This document shows positions 21,261-29,557 of a DNA stretch of 34,480 nucleotides, one piece after another; position 1 is the stretch's first letter, and each line of letters opens with the position of its first letter. The DNA is from Lentisphaera sp. (lineage in GTDB: Bacteria; Verrucomicrobiota; Lentisphaeria; Victivallales; GWF2-50-93), in contig DYMC01000001.1 of assembly GCA_020721745.1 (NCBI GenBank), forward strand, positions 1-34,480, in the 5' to 3' direction. The position numbers were made by a program, and so were the translations under genes. Below the pieces are notes generated by a model that saw nothing but the letters and a program-made list of their open reading frames with translations, did not search any database and was not told the origin of the DNA.

Positions 21261-22555
21261 TAGTGGGCTCCTTGGGTATACTTCTTGACAAGCGCATCGA
21301 TGTCGGCACCAGAAGTGCTCACGGCAGGCGTGTCAGGGATGGTCTCAGGCATGCCTGACCGCGCGGTCAAGTTTTTGCGTGCCTTTATAATCAAACGCTG
21401 GGCCTCTCTGACGTTCTCGAGCAAACGCTCAGGAGACTGCTTCAAGCTGAAGTTCTGCAGAGCAGCTTGGAGCTTCTCGCCTTCAGCGTTAGACAGTGCG
21501 CCCATGCCCTTGATGATGGGTATCTGGGCCATGAACGACTGTGAGCCAAGCGTCTCAACCAGAGCCTCGAAGTCAGCCGTGTCCTGTCTGAGTGTGGGCA
21601 TGCGCGACGACACTGGGCCGGCAGCTGAATCAACCACGCCAATCGGCGTCTTCAGGATGCGGTCAGCCGTGTTGAGCATATTGTCCATGCTCGCGCGGGC
21701 GGCCTCAAGGTCAGCTGCCTTGGCGCGTACAGCCTCATCCCGTTTCTGGATCATGTCTTGCAACTTAAGTTGGTATTCCTCGCGCTTAATCTGGTTGCTC
21801 TCGCGAGCGATCTGGGCGTTGAGAGCGGCGATTGAAGCATTCTGTTTGGCGATCTTGATGTCCTCTTGTATCTTGGTGATGTCCCAACCTTTTTTCTGCA
21901 GGTCAAGCACGGCGTTGGCCTCGGCGAACTTGGCGCTGATCGCCGCTTTCTGGGCCTTGGCTTGTGACTCAGTCAGCTTCGACGGGTGGAGCTCAGCATC
22001 ACGCTGCTCACCTTGGAGCTTGGTGAACGTCTCGACGAACTTGTCAGGACCCATGGCCGAAGCAAGGAAGAGACCGACCGAGGTCTTCGCCGTCTCAGGG
22101 CTGATCTTGATCAGCATGCCCAGGTCCTCAAGCGTCTTGGCTTCACGCTCTTGGCCTGAGTTGCGGTAGGCCGCAGCTTGGTCAGTCAGCAGCTGCTGGG
22201 CGATCTCAGGCTTGTTGGATTGGAGTGCGGCGTAAACCTGCGTGGCTTGGCCCAGACGTGAATCCTTCTGCTCGGTGCTCAGCACGTCATAGGTGCGCTT
22301 GAAGCTCTCGCTCAGGCTGGGGTACTTGACCATCATGCTGGCCAGAGCCGACGGTGTCGGGTTCTTGGACAGAGCGCCAAGGTCAATCTCCATCTGGGCC
22401 TGTGTCTCACGAGCTTTCTGCAGGTCGAGGGCTTTCTGCTCGGCCAGGTTTCGCTGCGACATCATGTAGCCGATGTTGAGTGCATTTTGAATGCCGTCCA
22501 TGACCGACTGAGTCGGGTCAGGGACGTTGAGCATGTAGTTGAATGGTTGTGCCAT
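21260..22555 (-). CDS. DNA-injection protein, P22 gp20-like, 431 aa
   Basis: Almost entirely helical internal virion protein, with long coiled-coil regions around residues 190-290 (KQNASIAALNAQIARESNQ). A C-terminal domain carries TADFEALVETLGSQSF and KGMGALSNAEGEKLQ, a segment typical of podoviral DNA-transfer proteins. The start at 22555 directly follows the stop of the gp7-like gene; upstream in-frame codons lie inside that gene. It would form part of the ejected trans-envelope channel with its two neighbours. Confidence 0.8.
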   Translation of the reverse strand: MAQPFNYMLNVPDPTQSVMDGIQNALNIGYMMSQRNLAEQKALDLQKARETQAQMEIDLGALSKNPTPSALASMMVKYPSLSESFKRTYDVLSTEQKDSRLGQATQVYAALQSNKPEIAQQLLTDQAAAYRNSGQEREAKTLEDLGMLIKISPETAKTSVGLFLASAMGPDKFVETFTKLQGEQRDAELHPSKLTESQAKAQKAAISAKFAEANAVLDLQKKGWDITKIQEDIKIAKQNASIAALNAQIARESNQIKREEYQLKLQDMIQKRDEAVRAKAADLEAARASMDNMLNTADRILKTPIGVVDSAAGPVSSRMPTLRQDTADFEALVETLGSQSFMAQIPIIKGMGALSNAEGEKLQAALQNFSLKQSPERLLENVREAQRLIIKARKNLTARSGMPETIPDTPAVSTSGADIDALVKKYTQGAH

Positions 22556-22557
22556 GG

Positions 22558-23202
22558 TTAGAATACCTTCATTGCTTTGAGCGTGGCGACATTGCCTATG
22601 GTCCCGCCGATATTCCCCCACATTTGGGCTTGCGCTTGTCCTTGGGCCAATGCCGCACCTGCCGCGGCCTGACCTTGTTGAGTCAACGCGTTGCCGATGT
22701 TGGCGCCAGTCTGCTGAGCTGCAGCTGCTTGACCAGCGGCCGACGCCTGACCGAGACCTGAGATGGTGCCGAGTTTACTGAACTGGGACTCGATCAATTG
22801 ATTCAACAATTGTGGTCGGAATTGAGCAAGGGTGGCTTGGACATTGCCGCCACGCAGCCCACCAGTCGCTGAGGCATTCTGCAAGATGGCGTTCTCACCT
22901 TGTTGCATCATCGAAGCAAACTGGGGCGATGATTCGATACCGGCAATTGCCTGGCGCTGAGCTTCTGGCCCAGCAAGACCGAGCAGTTCTTGCTGACCAC
23001 CAATTGCTTGTACACCAGCGCTCACGTATGGAGCCAGAAGTTTCTGGATCGCGTCAAACTGGCGCCGCTGCTCCTCGATCGATGACCGACTCGAGGTAAT
23101 CTGCGCGTCGGCGGCATGTTCAGCTGCGTCAGACTGGGCTTTGCTAGCCATGACGCCAGTAATGACTGAACCGGCCACGACGGCCGTTGCGATTCCGCTC
23201 AT
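22558..23202 (-). CDS. DNA-injection protein, P22 gp7-like, 214 aa
   Basis: The N-terminus is hydrophobic (GIATAVVAGSVITGVMASKAQ) and the body is a Gln/Ala/Gly-rich helical protein, with YVSAGVQAIGGQQELLGLAGP and NASATGGLRGGNVQ, signatures of gp7-like injection proteins. It would leave the virion first during DNA ejection. It overlaps the upstream cupin-SET gene by ATGA, so the SET protein is made with the injection proteins. Confidence 0.8.
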   Translation of the reverse strand: MSGIATAVVAGSVITGVMASKAQSDAAEHAADAQITSSRSSIEEQRRQFDAIQKLLAPYVSAGVQAIGGQQELLGLAGPEAQRQAIAGIESSPQFASMMQQGENAILQNASATGGLRGGNVQATLAQFRPQLLNQLIESQFSKLGTISGLGQASAAGQAAAAQQTGANIGNALTQQGQAAAGAALAQGQAQAQMWGNIGGTIGNVATLKAMKVF

Positions 23203-24053
23203 TGTGATTCTCCTTCGATTAAATTGATGCCCGAGAGGGCGAGAGCTTGACGATAGTCAACCGTGACCTCTTCTCCTTGGCCGCCGCCGACACAACCAGC
23301 AATTCGCTGAGTGGCCACGAGCCAAATGGTACCGCTCTCGTCCTTGGTGAACTTGGCATTGGGAGTTTTTGAGTGGTTGGTATATCGGCCAGCAGGTGTA
23401 CGGCGTCCCATGACTCTAGCTGGTCCAAGCACCTCACCAGCTTCAGCAGGCGAGCTGAGGAACACGCCAAGGCCCTCGATGGCCGATGGGCGAATAGTCA
23501 ACTTGGCGCCAAACCCTTCAGGCATGGGTATCTGGTCGTGAGGGTTTTCTGATTGAGCTCGCACGACGTCTGGAGTGAAGCCAGCAAGGCGGACCACCAG
23601 CTCGAAGTCTTCACGGTCTTCACGACGGCGGTAAGACTCAAGCTGCTTAGCTGCCTCAGCATGGGCTTGCCATGTGGGACTCTTGTCGAGGAACATCGAT
23701 TCGAGCTTGTCGATGTCACGCTCCTCGGTAGCGTAGACGTTCTGCCAGACGCAGGTCTCGAGCACGTAGCCGAGCTTGCGCCCAGGCTTGCCAACGAAGA
23801 TCATGGGTGCTCGCAGCACCTTGGTCTGCCCGTCGTCACCAACCATTGCGACTGCGCCTGTCAACATGATGTTAAGGTGCTCAAACCGCTGGGCGTGTCC
23901 AATGGCGATTGTGCCAGCAGGCAGGGTAACTTCTCGGATGTAGATGCCAGGTCCGAAGTGATGAACAACCGGGCATTCGACCTGTGGAAAGTTGAGCATG
24001 TAGCCTTCAAGGGCTTCCAACGCTGTTGCTTTTTTGATTGCGGTGCCACTCAT
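23199..24053 (-). CDS. Cupin-SET fusion protein, 284 aa
   Basis: Two domains are visible. Residues 25-105 resemble a cupin barrel (GIYIREVTLPAGTIAIGHAQ, then HLNIMLTGAVAMVGDD). Residues 185-270 carry SET-domain motifs: SAIEGLGVFLSS as the N-SET start, RYTNHSKTPNA (Asn226-His227-Ser228) and GEEVTVDYR (Tyr267), the hallmarks of the pseudoknot that binds SAM and lysine. SET proteins methylate protein lysines, so the target could be a virion or host protein. The presence of both NHS and the DY motif argues for an intact fold. AAGGAG precedes ATG 24053, preferred over the adjacent GTG. It lies between virion genes and overlaps the gp7-like gene. Confidence 0.75.
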   Translation of the reverse strand: MSGTAIKKATALEALEGYMLNFPQVECPVVHHFGPGIYIREVTLPAGTIAIGHAQRFEHLNIMLTGAVAMVGDDGQTKVLRAPMIFVGKPGRKLGYVLETCVWQNVYATEERDIDKLESMFLDKSPTWQAHAEAAKQLESYRRREDREDFELVVRLAGFTPDVVRAQSENPHDQIPMPEGFGAKLTIRPSAIEGLGVFLSSPAEAGEVLGPARVMGRRTPAGRYTNHSKTPNAKFTKDESGTIWLVATQRIAGCVGGGQGEEVTVDYRQALALSGINLIEGESQ

Positions 24054-24137
24054 CACTTCACTCCTTGGTGGGACTTGTGAGCTGCTGGCGGCTCGAGTCT
24101 CGGCTCAGCTGAGATGGTATCTGCCATGAATCTATAG

Positions 24138-24167
24138 AAAAAAGCGAACCACTTTAGGTGATTTCGC
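24138..24167 (-). terminator. Intrinsic terminator overlapping the end of the 111-aa gene
   Basis: On the minus strand, GCGAA plus TCAC pairs with GTGG plus TTCGC around a five-base loop with one bulge (24144-24167), followed by six T residues (24138-24143). The stop codon of the gene ending at 24154 lies within the hairpin. No promoter is evident in the 84 bases before the cupin-SET gene, so this would limit transcription into the SET, injection and lysis genes. CTCAGCTGAG (24104-24113) is a palindrome in the same gap. Confidence 0.7.
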
Positions 24168-24489
24168 GGCCTGAAGCGCTGATAGTCAACGACGTGGCAG
24201 CACCAGCCAACGTAGAAATGAACCCGCCTGGCTCAAGGACCTGACCCACAAGCTCAGGGCAGGTGTAGGTCTCGCCGGCGGCGATCGATCTAGTGCTCAG
24301 CACCAGGTTCGACACCCCGGCAGCTTCACCTGAGGCCACCAGGTTGCAAGCGAAGGTCACGGCTCCTGCTGTGGTGTTAGTCACAGTGAACTTATCGATG
24401 ATTGTTTTGCAGTTTGTCGCAGTGTATTGTGTCGTCTGCACGTTCTCAGCTTGCTTGCGCGGGATGATGTTCTTGACGGTGACGGTCAT
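24154..24489 (-). CDS. Small beta-rich virion-type protein, 111 aa
   Basis: The ATG at 24489 follows a strong AAGGAG; a longer open frame enters the upstream gene and is rejected. The product is rich in Thr, Ala and Val with alternating hydrophobic residues (FTVTNTTAGAVTFACNLV) and looks like a beta-sandwich. It lies among virion genes and ends in a terminator. It may be a decoration or tail protein. No family is recognised. Confidence 0.7.
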   Translation of the reverse strand: MTVTVKNIIPRKQAENVQTTQYTATNCKTIIDKFTVTNTTAGAVTFACNLVASGEAAGVSNLVLSTRSIAAGETYTCPELVGQVLEPGGFISTLAGAATSLTISASGREIT

Positions 24490-24500
24490 GGTGGATCTCC

Positions 24501-25028
24501 TTACCAGGTTGGGATGTAACGAATTGTGCCATTGTCGTTTATGGCAACCCATTTTGTAGGATCGCCATCTACAGGGGCGTTAGATAGTGTGCCGACAGCG
24601 GCTGCCGCCCCGTTTGAAAGTGTAGTGGTCGTTTCAAGCAAAATTGTTTGGTTGTTCTTGAGATTAGCAGATACTGTGCCGCCAGATATTGAGACGCATT
24701 CCGCCTGTTGTTGCCCAAGCGTGCCAACCTGAACAGGCGGCGCGAGATTATCGGCTTGCAACAATTCGACTGCTGGCATGACAATTACGTCTTCTCCCAA
24801 AACCGCCGGGGCGGCTGGCGACAAAGCGAGCAGTTCCAAAGCATCGGCGATGCGGTGAAGAGCGTCTAAAGCCTCCTGAACTTTGGCGGCTGCCGATTCT
24901 GCAATTTGCGCATCGCTGGACGCCAGCACATCATTCACAACCTGGAAAAGCCGTTCAAACTGCTTGATCGACTGGTGGTCTTTCAGAAAGGCCGCCAATT
25001 GGTCACGAGTGAGATTTAAGCGCGCCAT
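24501..25028 (-). CDS. Candidate tail-needle or tail-tip protein, 175 aa
   Basis: Residues 1-70 are helical with heptad-like spacing (QSIKQFERLFQVVNDVLAS). The rest is beta-rich, ending in VAINDNGTIRYIPTW, an ending often seen in phage tail or fibre proteins. It directly follows the gp10-like gene, the place of the P22 tail needle gp26, and helix-plus-tip organisation suits that role. The long trimeric coiled coil of gp26 is not obvious, so the call is positional. The start is immediately after the upstream stop without a strong ribosome site. Confidence 0.5.
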   Translation of the reverse strand: MARLNLTRDQLAAFLKDHQSIKQFERLFQVVNDVLASSDAQIAESAAAKVQEALDALHRIADALELLALSPAAPAVLGEDVIVMPAVELLQADNLAPPVQVGTLGQQQAECVSISGGTVSANLKNNQTILLETTTTLSNGAAAAVGTLSNAPVDGDPTKWVAINDNGTIRYIPTW

Positions 25029-25030
25029 GG

Positions 25031-26431
25031 TTACACCGCCAATGCTTCAAGATGCGCCTCAAGACGCGCCACCGAGATAAACGCCCGGCTGTCGCCTCTG
25101 AATCGCTGCATTCGCCAATTGCGCATATGACCTTGCTGTAACCACACGATGCGCTTAAGTCGGTCACCCTGCTTGCCAACCTTTACGAACTTGTCTTGGC
25201 TCCAAGTTTCGCCGTCCACCGAGTATGACGTGCTAATCTGCGGGTCTTTGCCAAACTCTACACGACCAGTCAAACAAACAAGTTCCAACTCGTGGAAGAT
25301 GGCTCCGCGACCCTCGTTGTAGATGATCAGCGAGCCAAACTCCCATCGCACAGTCTCGCCAAAATGGGAGGCGATAGAGTCGTCCAGGTAGCCGACGTTT
25401 GAGGTCTCAGCATCTCCAATAAGCCATCTGTCGTAGCACCACACCAAATCCTTTGCACGGTACGCCGAGAAACCATTAATCGCGCTCGTCAGATGGAACC
25501 AAACCGGTTCTTCCAGCGCTTGAGACGCCGCCGCGTCATAGACAAGCGTCCGATCTGGCAACCGCACCCACAGATGTTGATGCGCTTTATCATTGCGCGT
25601 CTCCAGCACCGACAGAGCTAGTTGTGCCTCAGTATAGCCCGACAAGATCGTGTCGATTTCGCGGGTGCTGATCTTGATTGCGTTTGCGTTGCTGCCAAGA
25701 TATACGCCGGGGGATTCATTGCGTCCGCCGCCAAGAAAAGCTACTGCATCCATAAAGATGCAAGCGGCATGTGTACCTATAACGCCCTTCTGAATCTGTG
25801 CACTTTCAATTCTGGCGAATGGGAAAAACTCTCCGCCTACGTTGTCGAATACCTCGATTGTGTGCCGGTTCAACGCGTAGACCTCATTGCGCACCTTGAG
25901 CACCGCCTTGATTGGGTCTGGATCGACTTCAGAACTGCCGTACTTCAGTGGATTAACAGAGGTCGGATTGTTGAGTTCTGTAACGACAAGTGACGTGCCG
26001 TCTGTGGTGAGGAAGTAGCCATCCACCCAGCAAAAGTCGAGCACTGTGCCGAGGTTGGCGTCGGCCACACGCGTTAGCGTTGACCCGTCCCAGTAAAACA
26101 AGTTGCCACCTGATGCGATGCCGAGGCGGTCGAAGGAGTAATCGAACGTCACTTGACCTGATCCGCCCACGTCGCCCAATTCAGTGATCGTGCCGTTCTC
26201 CGCTACCGTCACCAGCTTTGTGCCCATGACACGATAGCAGATACCAGACCAGTTGATTCCGCCGCGGCTGACACCGGGGCCTGTGCCATTGGCAACCAAG
26301 CCATCTGCCGGGCGCAAGTATCCTTTGCTAATCCCTTGCTCTTTTGGCACCGGCACCATGTTGACAGGGTAGGAAGTTCGGAAATCCGCCACCCCGTCAG
26401 TATAGATGCCGTTTAGAACAGGAATTTGCAT
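25031..26431 (-). CDS. Tail accessory factor, P22 gp10-like, 466 aa
   Basis: Packaged-DNA stabilisation protein that closes the portal-tail channel after filling. The start MQIPVLNGIYTDGVADFR, with YPVNMVPVPKEQGISKGYL, is characteristic of the gp10 family. The body is a repeated beta-structure (DYSFDRLGIASGGNLFYWDG) consistent with its propeller-like fold. The length is close to that of P22 gp10. The neighbours gp4-like and candidate needle support the assignment. Confidence 0.88.
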   Translation of the reverse strand: MQIPVLNGIYTDGVADFRTSYPVNMVPVPKEQGISKGYLRPADGLVANGTGPGVSRGGINWSGICYRVMGTKLVTVAENGTITELGDVGGSGQVTFDYSFDRLGIASGGNLFYWDGSTLTRVADANLGTVLDFCWVDGYFLTTDGTSLVVTELNNPTSVNPLKYGSSEVDPDPIKAVLKVRNEVYALNRHTIEVFDNVGGEFFPFARIESAQIQKGVIGTHAACIFMDAVAFLGGGRNESPGVYLGSNANAIKISTREIDTILSGYTEAQLALSVLETRNDKAHQHLWVRLPDRTLVYDAAASQALEEPVWFHLTSAINGFSAYRAKDLVWCYDRWLIGDAETSNVGYLDDSIASHFGETVRWEFGSLIIYNEGRGAIFHELELVCLTGRVEFGKDPQISTSYSVDGETWSQDKFVKVGKQGDRLKRIVWLQQGHMRNWRMQRFRGDSRAFISVARLEAHLEALAV

Positions 26432-26434
26432 GTC

Positions 26435-26896
26435 TCAGCATCCCTTGAAGAGCTGCGCACCAAAAGATACCACCATGTAGTCAGCGGCAGGGTCAACGGC
26501 TGCCGAGTCGTGGAATCGAATAGTCGAACCAGCGGGCAGATACAGGTCAATGGGGATTGGAACTTGAATCATGTTGTCTATAAATGACGTTTCACGATTA
26601 ATGCCCTGAAAGAATCCATAGTTGTATACCAAGGATGAATTCTGCACCGCGCCTGCCGAGATATAACCAACTTCGTTGCCGCTTGGATCGGTCATAGTGA
26701 GACGCAATTGACGGGCGCCAGCTGTTGCGGACGTTACAAGTTTGACGTTGGCATACATGATCTTCCACATTTCGCCAGCCGGAACAGTAAAAGACTTGTC
26801 ACTGCCGTTTGCCGTGTTGTCAAAAACGCTGTAGATGGGAGCAACCGAGGTGACACCTTCGGTAAAGTTATCCCCACTTGAAAAGTTGAAACACAT
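26435..26896 (-). CDS. Virion-associated beta-sandwich protein, 153 aa
   Basis: A strong AAGGAG precedes the ATG at 26896; the longer frame from 26929 overlaps the neighbour. The product is beta-rich with FTVPAGEMWKIMYANVKLV and PIDLYLPAGSTIRFHDS, a jelly-roll pattern found in small phage virion proteins of unknown role. It is an extra gene, since P22 has gene 10 right after gene 4. Possible head-tail joining or decoration function. Confidence 0.7.
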   Translation of the reverse strand: MCFNFSSGDNFTEGVTSVAPIYSVFDNTANGSDKSFTVPAGEMWKIMYANVKLVTSATAGARQLRLTMTDPSGNEVGYISAGAVQNSSLVYNYGFFQGINRETSFIDNMIQVPIPIDLYLPAGSTIRFHDSAAVDPAADYMVVSFGAQLFKGC

Positions 26897-26910
26897 AATG
26901 TTCTCCTTAG

Positions 26911-27366
26911 TCAGCCGACGCGATACCACGTCGAGGTTACGGCGTCGAATTTGAGCGTGAAGAATGCATTGGCTGCCAATGCGGTTGGTGCACCAGTTAC
27001 GGTAGCACCGTTCCCAGATACGGTCAGAGCGGTCACGGCTTGGGTGCAGTTCACCAAGACTTCTTGACGGTCAACGCAGTTGGCCACAGCAGGAAGCACC
27101 AGAGTGCCAGCGGCAAAGTCAGCAGTCGGTGCAAGCACCAGCCAGACACTGTCCGAGTTGTTGTTGACCTGAATGCTGAAGCCAGTTGCTGAAGGGGCGG
27201 CGAACTGAGTGATCTTGTCGTCGGAAGCAGTGATACCTTCTTGGAAGAAGGTCTTGAGCAGCGAGAGCGCGGCCTTACGCGCGTCGCCGTTGGCTGCCGA
27301 GTAGATTGGCACTTGGTCGCCAGACTGGACTTGATCGACGGCAGCGAGCTGATTGATTTGTGGCAT
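26911..27366 (-). CDS. Virion-associated protein, 151 aa
   Basis: AGGAGAA lies before the ATG at 27366. The N-terminus (MPQINQLAAVDQVQSGDQVP) is typical of small phage structural proteins in which a short helix is followed by beta repeats. The remainder is Ala/Thr/Val-rich (AVTALTVSGNGATVTGAP) and likely a beta domain that ends in STWYRVG. No enzymatic motif. With the 153-aa protein it forms a two-gene insert between the gp4- and gp10-like genes. Confidence 0.7.
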   Translation of the reverse strand: MPQINQLAAVDQVQSGDQVPIYSAANGDARKAALSLLKTFFQEGITASDDKITQFAAPSATGFSIQVNNNSDSVWLVLAPTADFAAGTLVLPAVANCVDRQEVLVNCTQAVTALTVSGNGATVTGAPTALAANAFFTLKFDAVTSTWYRVG

Positions 27367-27377
27367 GTGAGGTTCTC

Positions 27378-27860
27378 CTAGTTGAACTCGATTGGGCCGT
27401 CTTCACCTGCAAGCAGGGGATCAACTGGTCGATGAAAGAACGGATCGTTATAGACCCGCCATGGTTTGTTGCCTGCGCCAGAAGGCATCGTGCCTGGGAA
27501 CTGCTGCTCAGGTGGCACGGCGGCACGAGACAGCAAGACATCGTAGGCCATCTTGGCCGCGGCCTTGGTCTCAGGGGCTACAGTCTTGCCGAAGCCAGGA
27601 GCGATGCGGATCCCGAGGTTCAGGTAGATGGCCTCATTGGCCGAGTCAGGTACGTTGGTTTCTTCGTCAAGGTCGCTATTTTGTGGGTTTGACGCGATGG
27701 GGTAACCGAGACGGATTCCTTTAGCGTTCCACGACGCCATCATGGAGTCCAGCCGGTTCAAGGCGCTTTGCAGCTGCGCAGGGGTCAGGTCGAAAACGTA
27801 AGCCGCCAACCCGACTTCTTCGAAGGCCTGTGTGACGAATTGGCGCTTAGTCCAGCCCAT
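27378..27860 (-). CDS. Tail accessory factor, P22 gp4-like, 160 aa
   Basis: The sequence WTKRQFVTQAFEEVGLA, followed by LTPAQLQSALNRLDSMMASWNAKG and a helix with KMAYDVLLSRA, matches the P22 gp4 family, which binds below the portal to retain DNA. P22 gp4 itself also has muramidase activity; no active site can be identified here. AAGGAG precedes the start. Its position after coat and before the gp10-like gene agrees with P22 order. Confidence 0.88.
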   Translation of the reverse strand: MGWTKRQFVTQAFEEVGLAAYVFDLTPAQLQSALNRLDSMMASWNAKGIRLGYPIASNPQNSDLDEETNVPDSANEAIYLNLGIRIAPGFGKTVAPETKAAAKMAYDVLLSRAAVPPEQQFPGTMPSGAGNKPWRVYNDPFFHRPVDPLLAGEDGPIEFN

Positions 27861-27902
27861 GGTTGCTCCTTGGCGAGTGCTTTAGTGATTGAGGCGCTGA
27901 GT

Positions 27903-28190
27903 TCAGCGTCTAGTCGTCTTCTTGCCGAACTGGATGCCCAGCTCTTTGGCCTTGGTCTCGAGCTCAGCACGAGTTGCCGGCGCGTCATCAGACTTCACCG
28001 CGGGCTTGTCGTGGGCGTCAATGGCCTCAGGCAACGTGGTGAACCAGCCATCAGCCAGCTTGGCGTCGAGCTCTTCCTGGTCGTTAATAGCAGCGTAGTC
28101 GTACGTGCCGCCGGCGCGGGAGTGCGGGCCATGGCCCTTGTAGACGAGCGTGGGAAACTGGTCGTCAGCAGCTTGAACTTCTTCAGTCAT
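27903..28190 (-). CDS. Small acidic protein after coat, 95 aa
   Basis: The ATG at 28190 is chosen because GAGGGC lies before it; the longer frame from a TTG at 28253 runs through the hairpin after coat. The N-terminal half is acidic (TEEVQAADDQFPTLVYKG) and the C-terminal helix is basic, with ATRAELETKAKELGI resembling a HeH/SAP-like short helix-hairpin found at the end of phage head proteins. Function unknown; perhaps a head-associated factor. Confidence 0.65.
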   Translation of the reverse strand: MTEEVQAADDQFPTLVYKGHGPHSRAGGTYDYAAINDQEELDAKLADGWFTTLPEAIDAHDKPAVKSDDAPATRAELETKAKELGIQFGKKTTRR

Positions 28191-28221
28191 TTCGGTGCCC
28201 TCAGGTGGATTGATCGGTAGG

Positions 28222-28253
28222 TTGAAGGAAGGGACCGGAGCCCCTTCCTTCAA
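28222..28253. promoter_or_regulatory. Perfect 12-bp hairpin directly after the coat gene
   Basis: TTGAAGGAAGGG (28222-28233) and CCCTTCCTTCAA (28242-28253) form a perfect 12-bp stem with an eight-base loop, beginning five bases beyond the coat stop on the minus strand. No T-run follows on either strand, so it is not a classical terminator. It could stabilise the 3' end of coat mRNA, act as a processing site or reduce downstream expression. Confidence 0.75.
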
Positions 28254-28258
28254 TCAGC

Positions 28259-29533
28259 TTAGGGTTGGCTGAACATCATGATGCCGGCCATTTCAGGCTG
28301 CTTACACACGACACCGAAGAGAGTGTCCAAGCGGTACTTGGTCGTCATTGTGTTGATGTCATAAAACTTCTGCATGACCAGTTCGATACCCTGATCAGTG
28401 GTGGCACGCATCACTGCGGTACCAGCATCGGACGGGACGGCGTAACGGCCGGGCAGAATTTCCAGCGCGTCCTTCTGCCAGAACGGATTCTGGTAGCCGT
28501 CAGCGGTGTTCAAGAACACGATGGCCGAGGTCGAAGACTTGGCATTCACCACGCAGTTCTGGTACTGGGCCGAAGCGTCGTTAGGCACCTGGTTGCTGAT
28601 GATTGGCGGGCTGATGACCATCGTGGTGCCGCTGGTCACGCTGATGACGCGGAAGGTCTTCAGCTGGCCGGTGTCGCCCTTGGTGATGGCGTGCACGCTG
28701 TTCACACCAGCGATCGTGAAGGCGTCGCCAGCAGCCACCGAAGCGGTGCTCGAAACAGTCACGGTCTGGTAACGGTTGTCAACGTTGATCTTGCCGCCCG
28801 CGGAGGTGATCGTGGCCTTGGGGATGTAGTAGTTGCCAGCAGAGTCCAGAGTGCTGATGGTCAGACCTGAGCCGCCGGCAGCGGCCGCCTTGCGGTTGGC
28901 GTAGTCCAGTTTGTACGTGTCGAACGAGGCGATCATGCCGACGTAGGCGCGGCGGTAGGCTTCCTTCGGCAGGTCAGTCACGTTCTGACGACCAGCCAAG
29001 TTGCCCGCCATGCCGTTGTAATCGCGTGTGCTCAGAGCGAGGTAGCGATCGTATGAAGGCACACCGATTTCGTTGAACACTGCTTCGCACTGGGCGACGT
29101 CGTCGAAACCAGAAGCCGCAGCGGTGCGCTTCACGAACAAGGTACCTTGGGAGGATGCCACGTTCATGATTGCCACGTTGATGTCGCTGGCCAGCTTCTG
29201 CTTGGCGCTGTCGCCCAGACGACCTTCTTGCAGAGCGTCGCGCAGTTCCTTGGCGTTCAGGGTCCAAGGCACAGTCCTGCTGAAGCCCAGGGTGGCGGGC
29301 ACAGACAGCTGAACCATGTCCTTGTACTGGGCGGAGATGTCAGTACCAGGTGCACCGTCAATCGAGTTAGCGATGTACGGCTGGGGACGCCAGATGGTGT
29401 CTTGCGAGCGCTCCATCTCGGTGCCGCCGACGTTGTAGGTCGCGACGTTGCGGCTCAGGACCAAGGCGTCATTGAAGCCTTCGAGGATGTCTTCAAACGC
29501 GATGCGTTCTTCTTTGGAAAATGCATTTGCCAT
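28259..29533 (-). CDS. Major coat protein, P22 gp5-like, 424 aa
   Basis: HK97-fold capsid protein with the P22 family pattern: N-terminal ANAFSKEERIAFEDILEGF, then RSQDTIWRPQPYI and FSRTVPWTLNAKELRD. A central insertion around residues 240-330 (INVDNRYQTVTVSSTASVAAGD) corresponds to the Ig-like I-domain of P22 coat, and the C-terminal part has TDQGIELVMQKFYDINTMTTKYRLD. The length is near that of P22 (430). GGAG precedes the start, and a strong hairpin follows the stop, consistent with high expression. Confidence 0.95.
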   Translation of the reverse strand: MANAFSKEERIAFEDILEGFNDALVLSRNVATYNVGGTEMERSQDTIWRPQPYIANSIDGAPGTDISAQYKDMVQLSVPATLGFSRTVPWTLNAKELRDALQEGRLGDSAKQKLASDINVAIMNVASSQGTLFVKRTAAASGFDDVAQCEAVFNEIGVPSYDRYLALSTRDYNGMAGNLAGRQNVTDLPKEAYRRAYVGMIASFDTYKLDYANRKAAAAGGSGLTISTLDSAGNYYIPKATITSAGGKINVDNRYQTVTVSSTASVAAGDAFTIAGVNSVHAITKGDTGQLKTFRVISVTSGTTMVISPPIISNQVPNDASAQYQNCVVNAKSSTSAIVFLNTADGYQNPFWQKDALEILPGRYAVPSDAGTAVMRATTDQGIELVMQKFYDINTMTTKYRLDTLFGVVCKQPEMAGIMMFSQP

Positions 29534-29557
29534 GATTGGCTCCTATTCAAAAATGGT

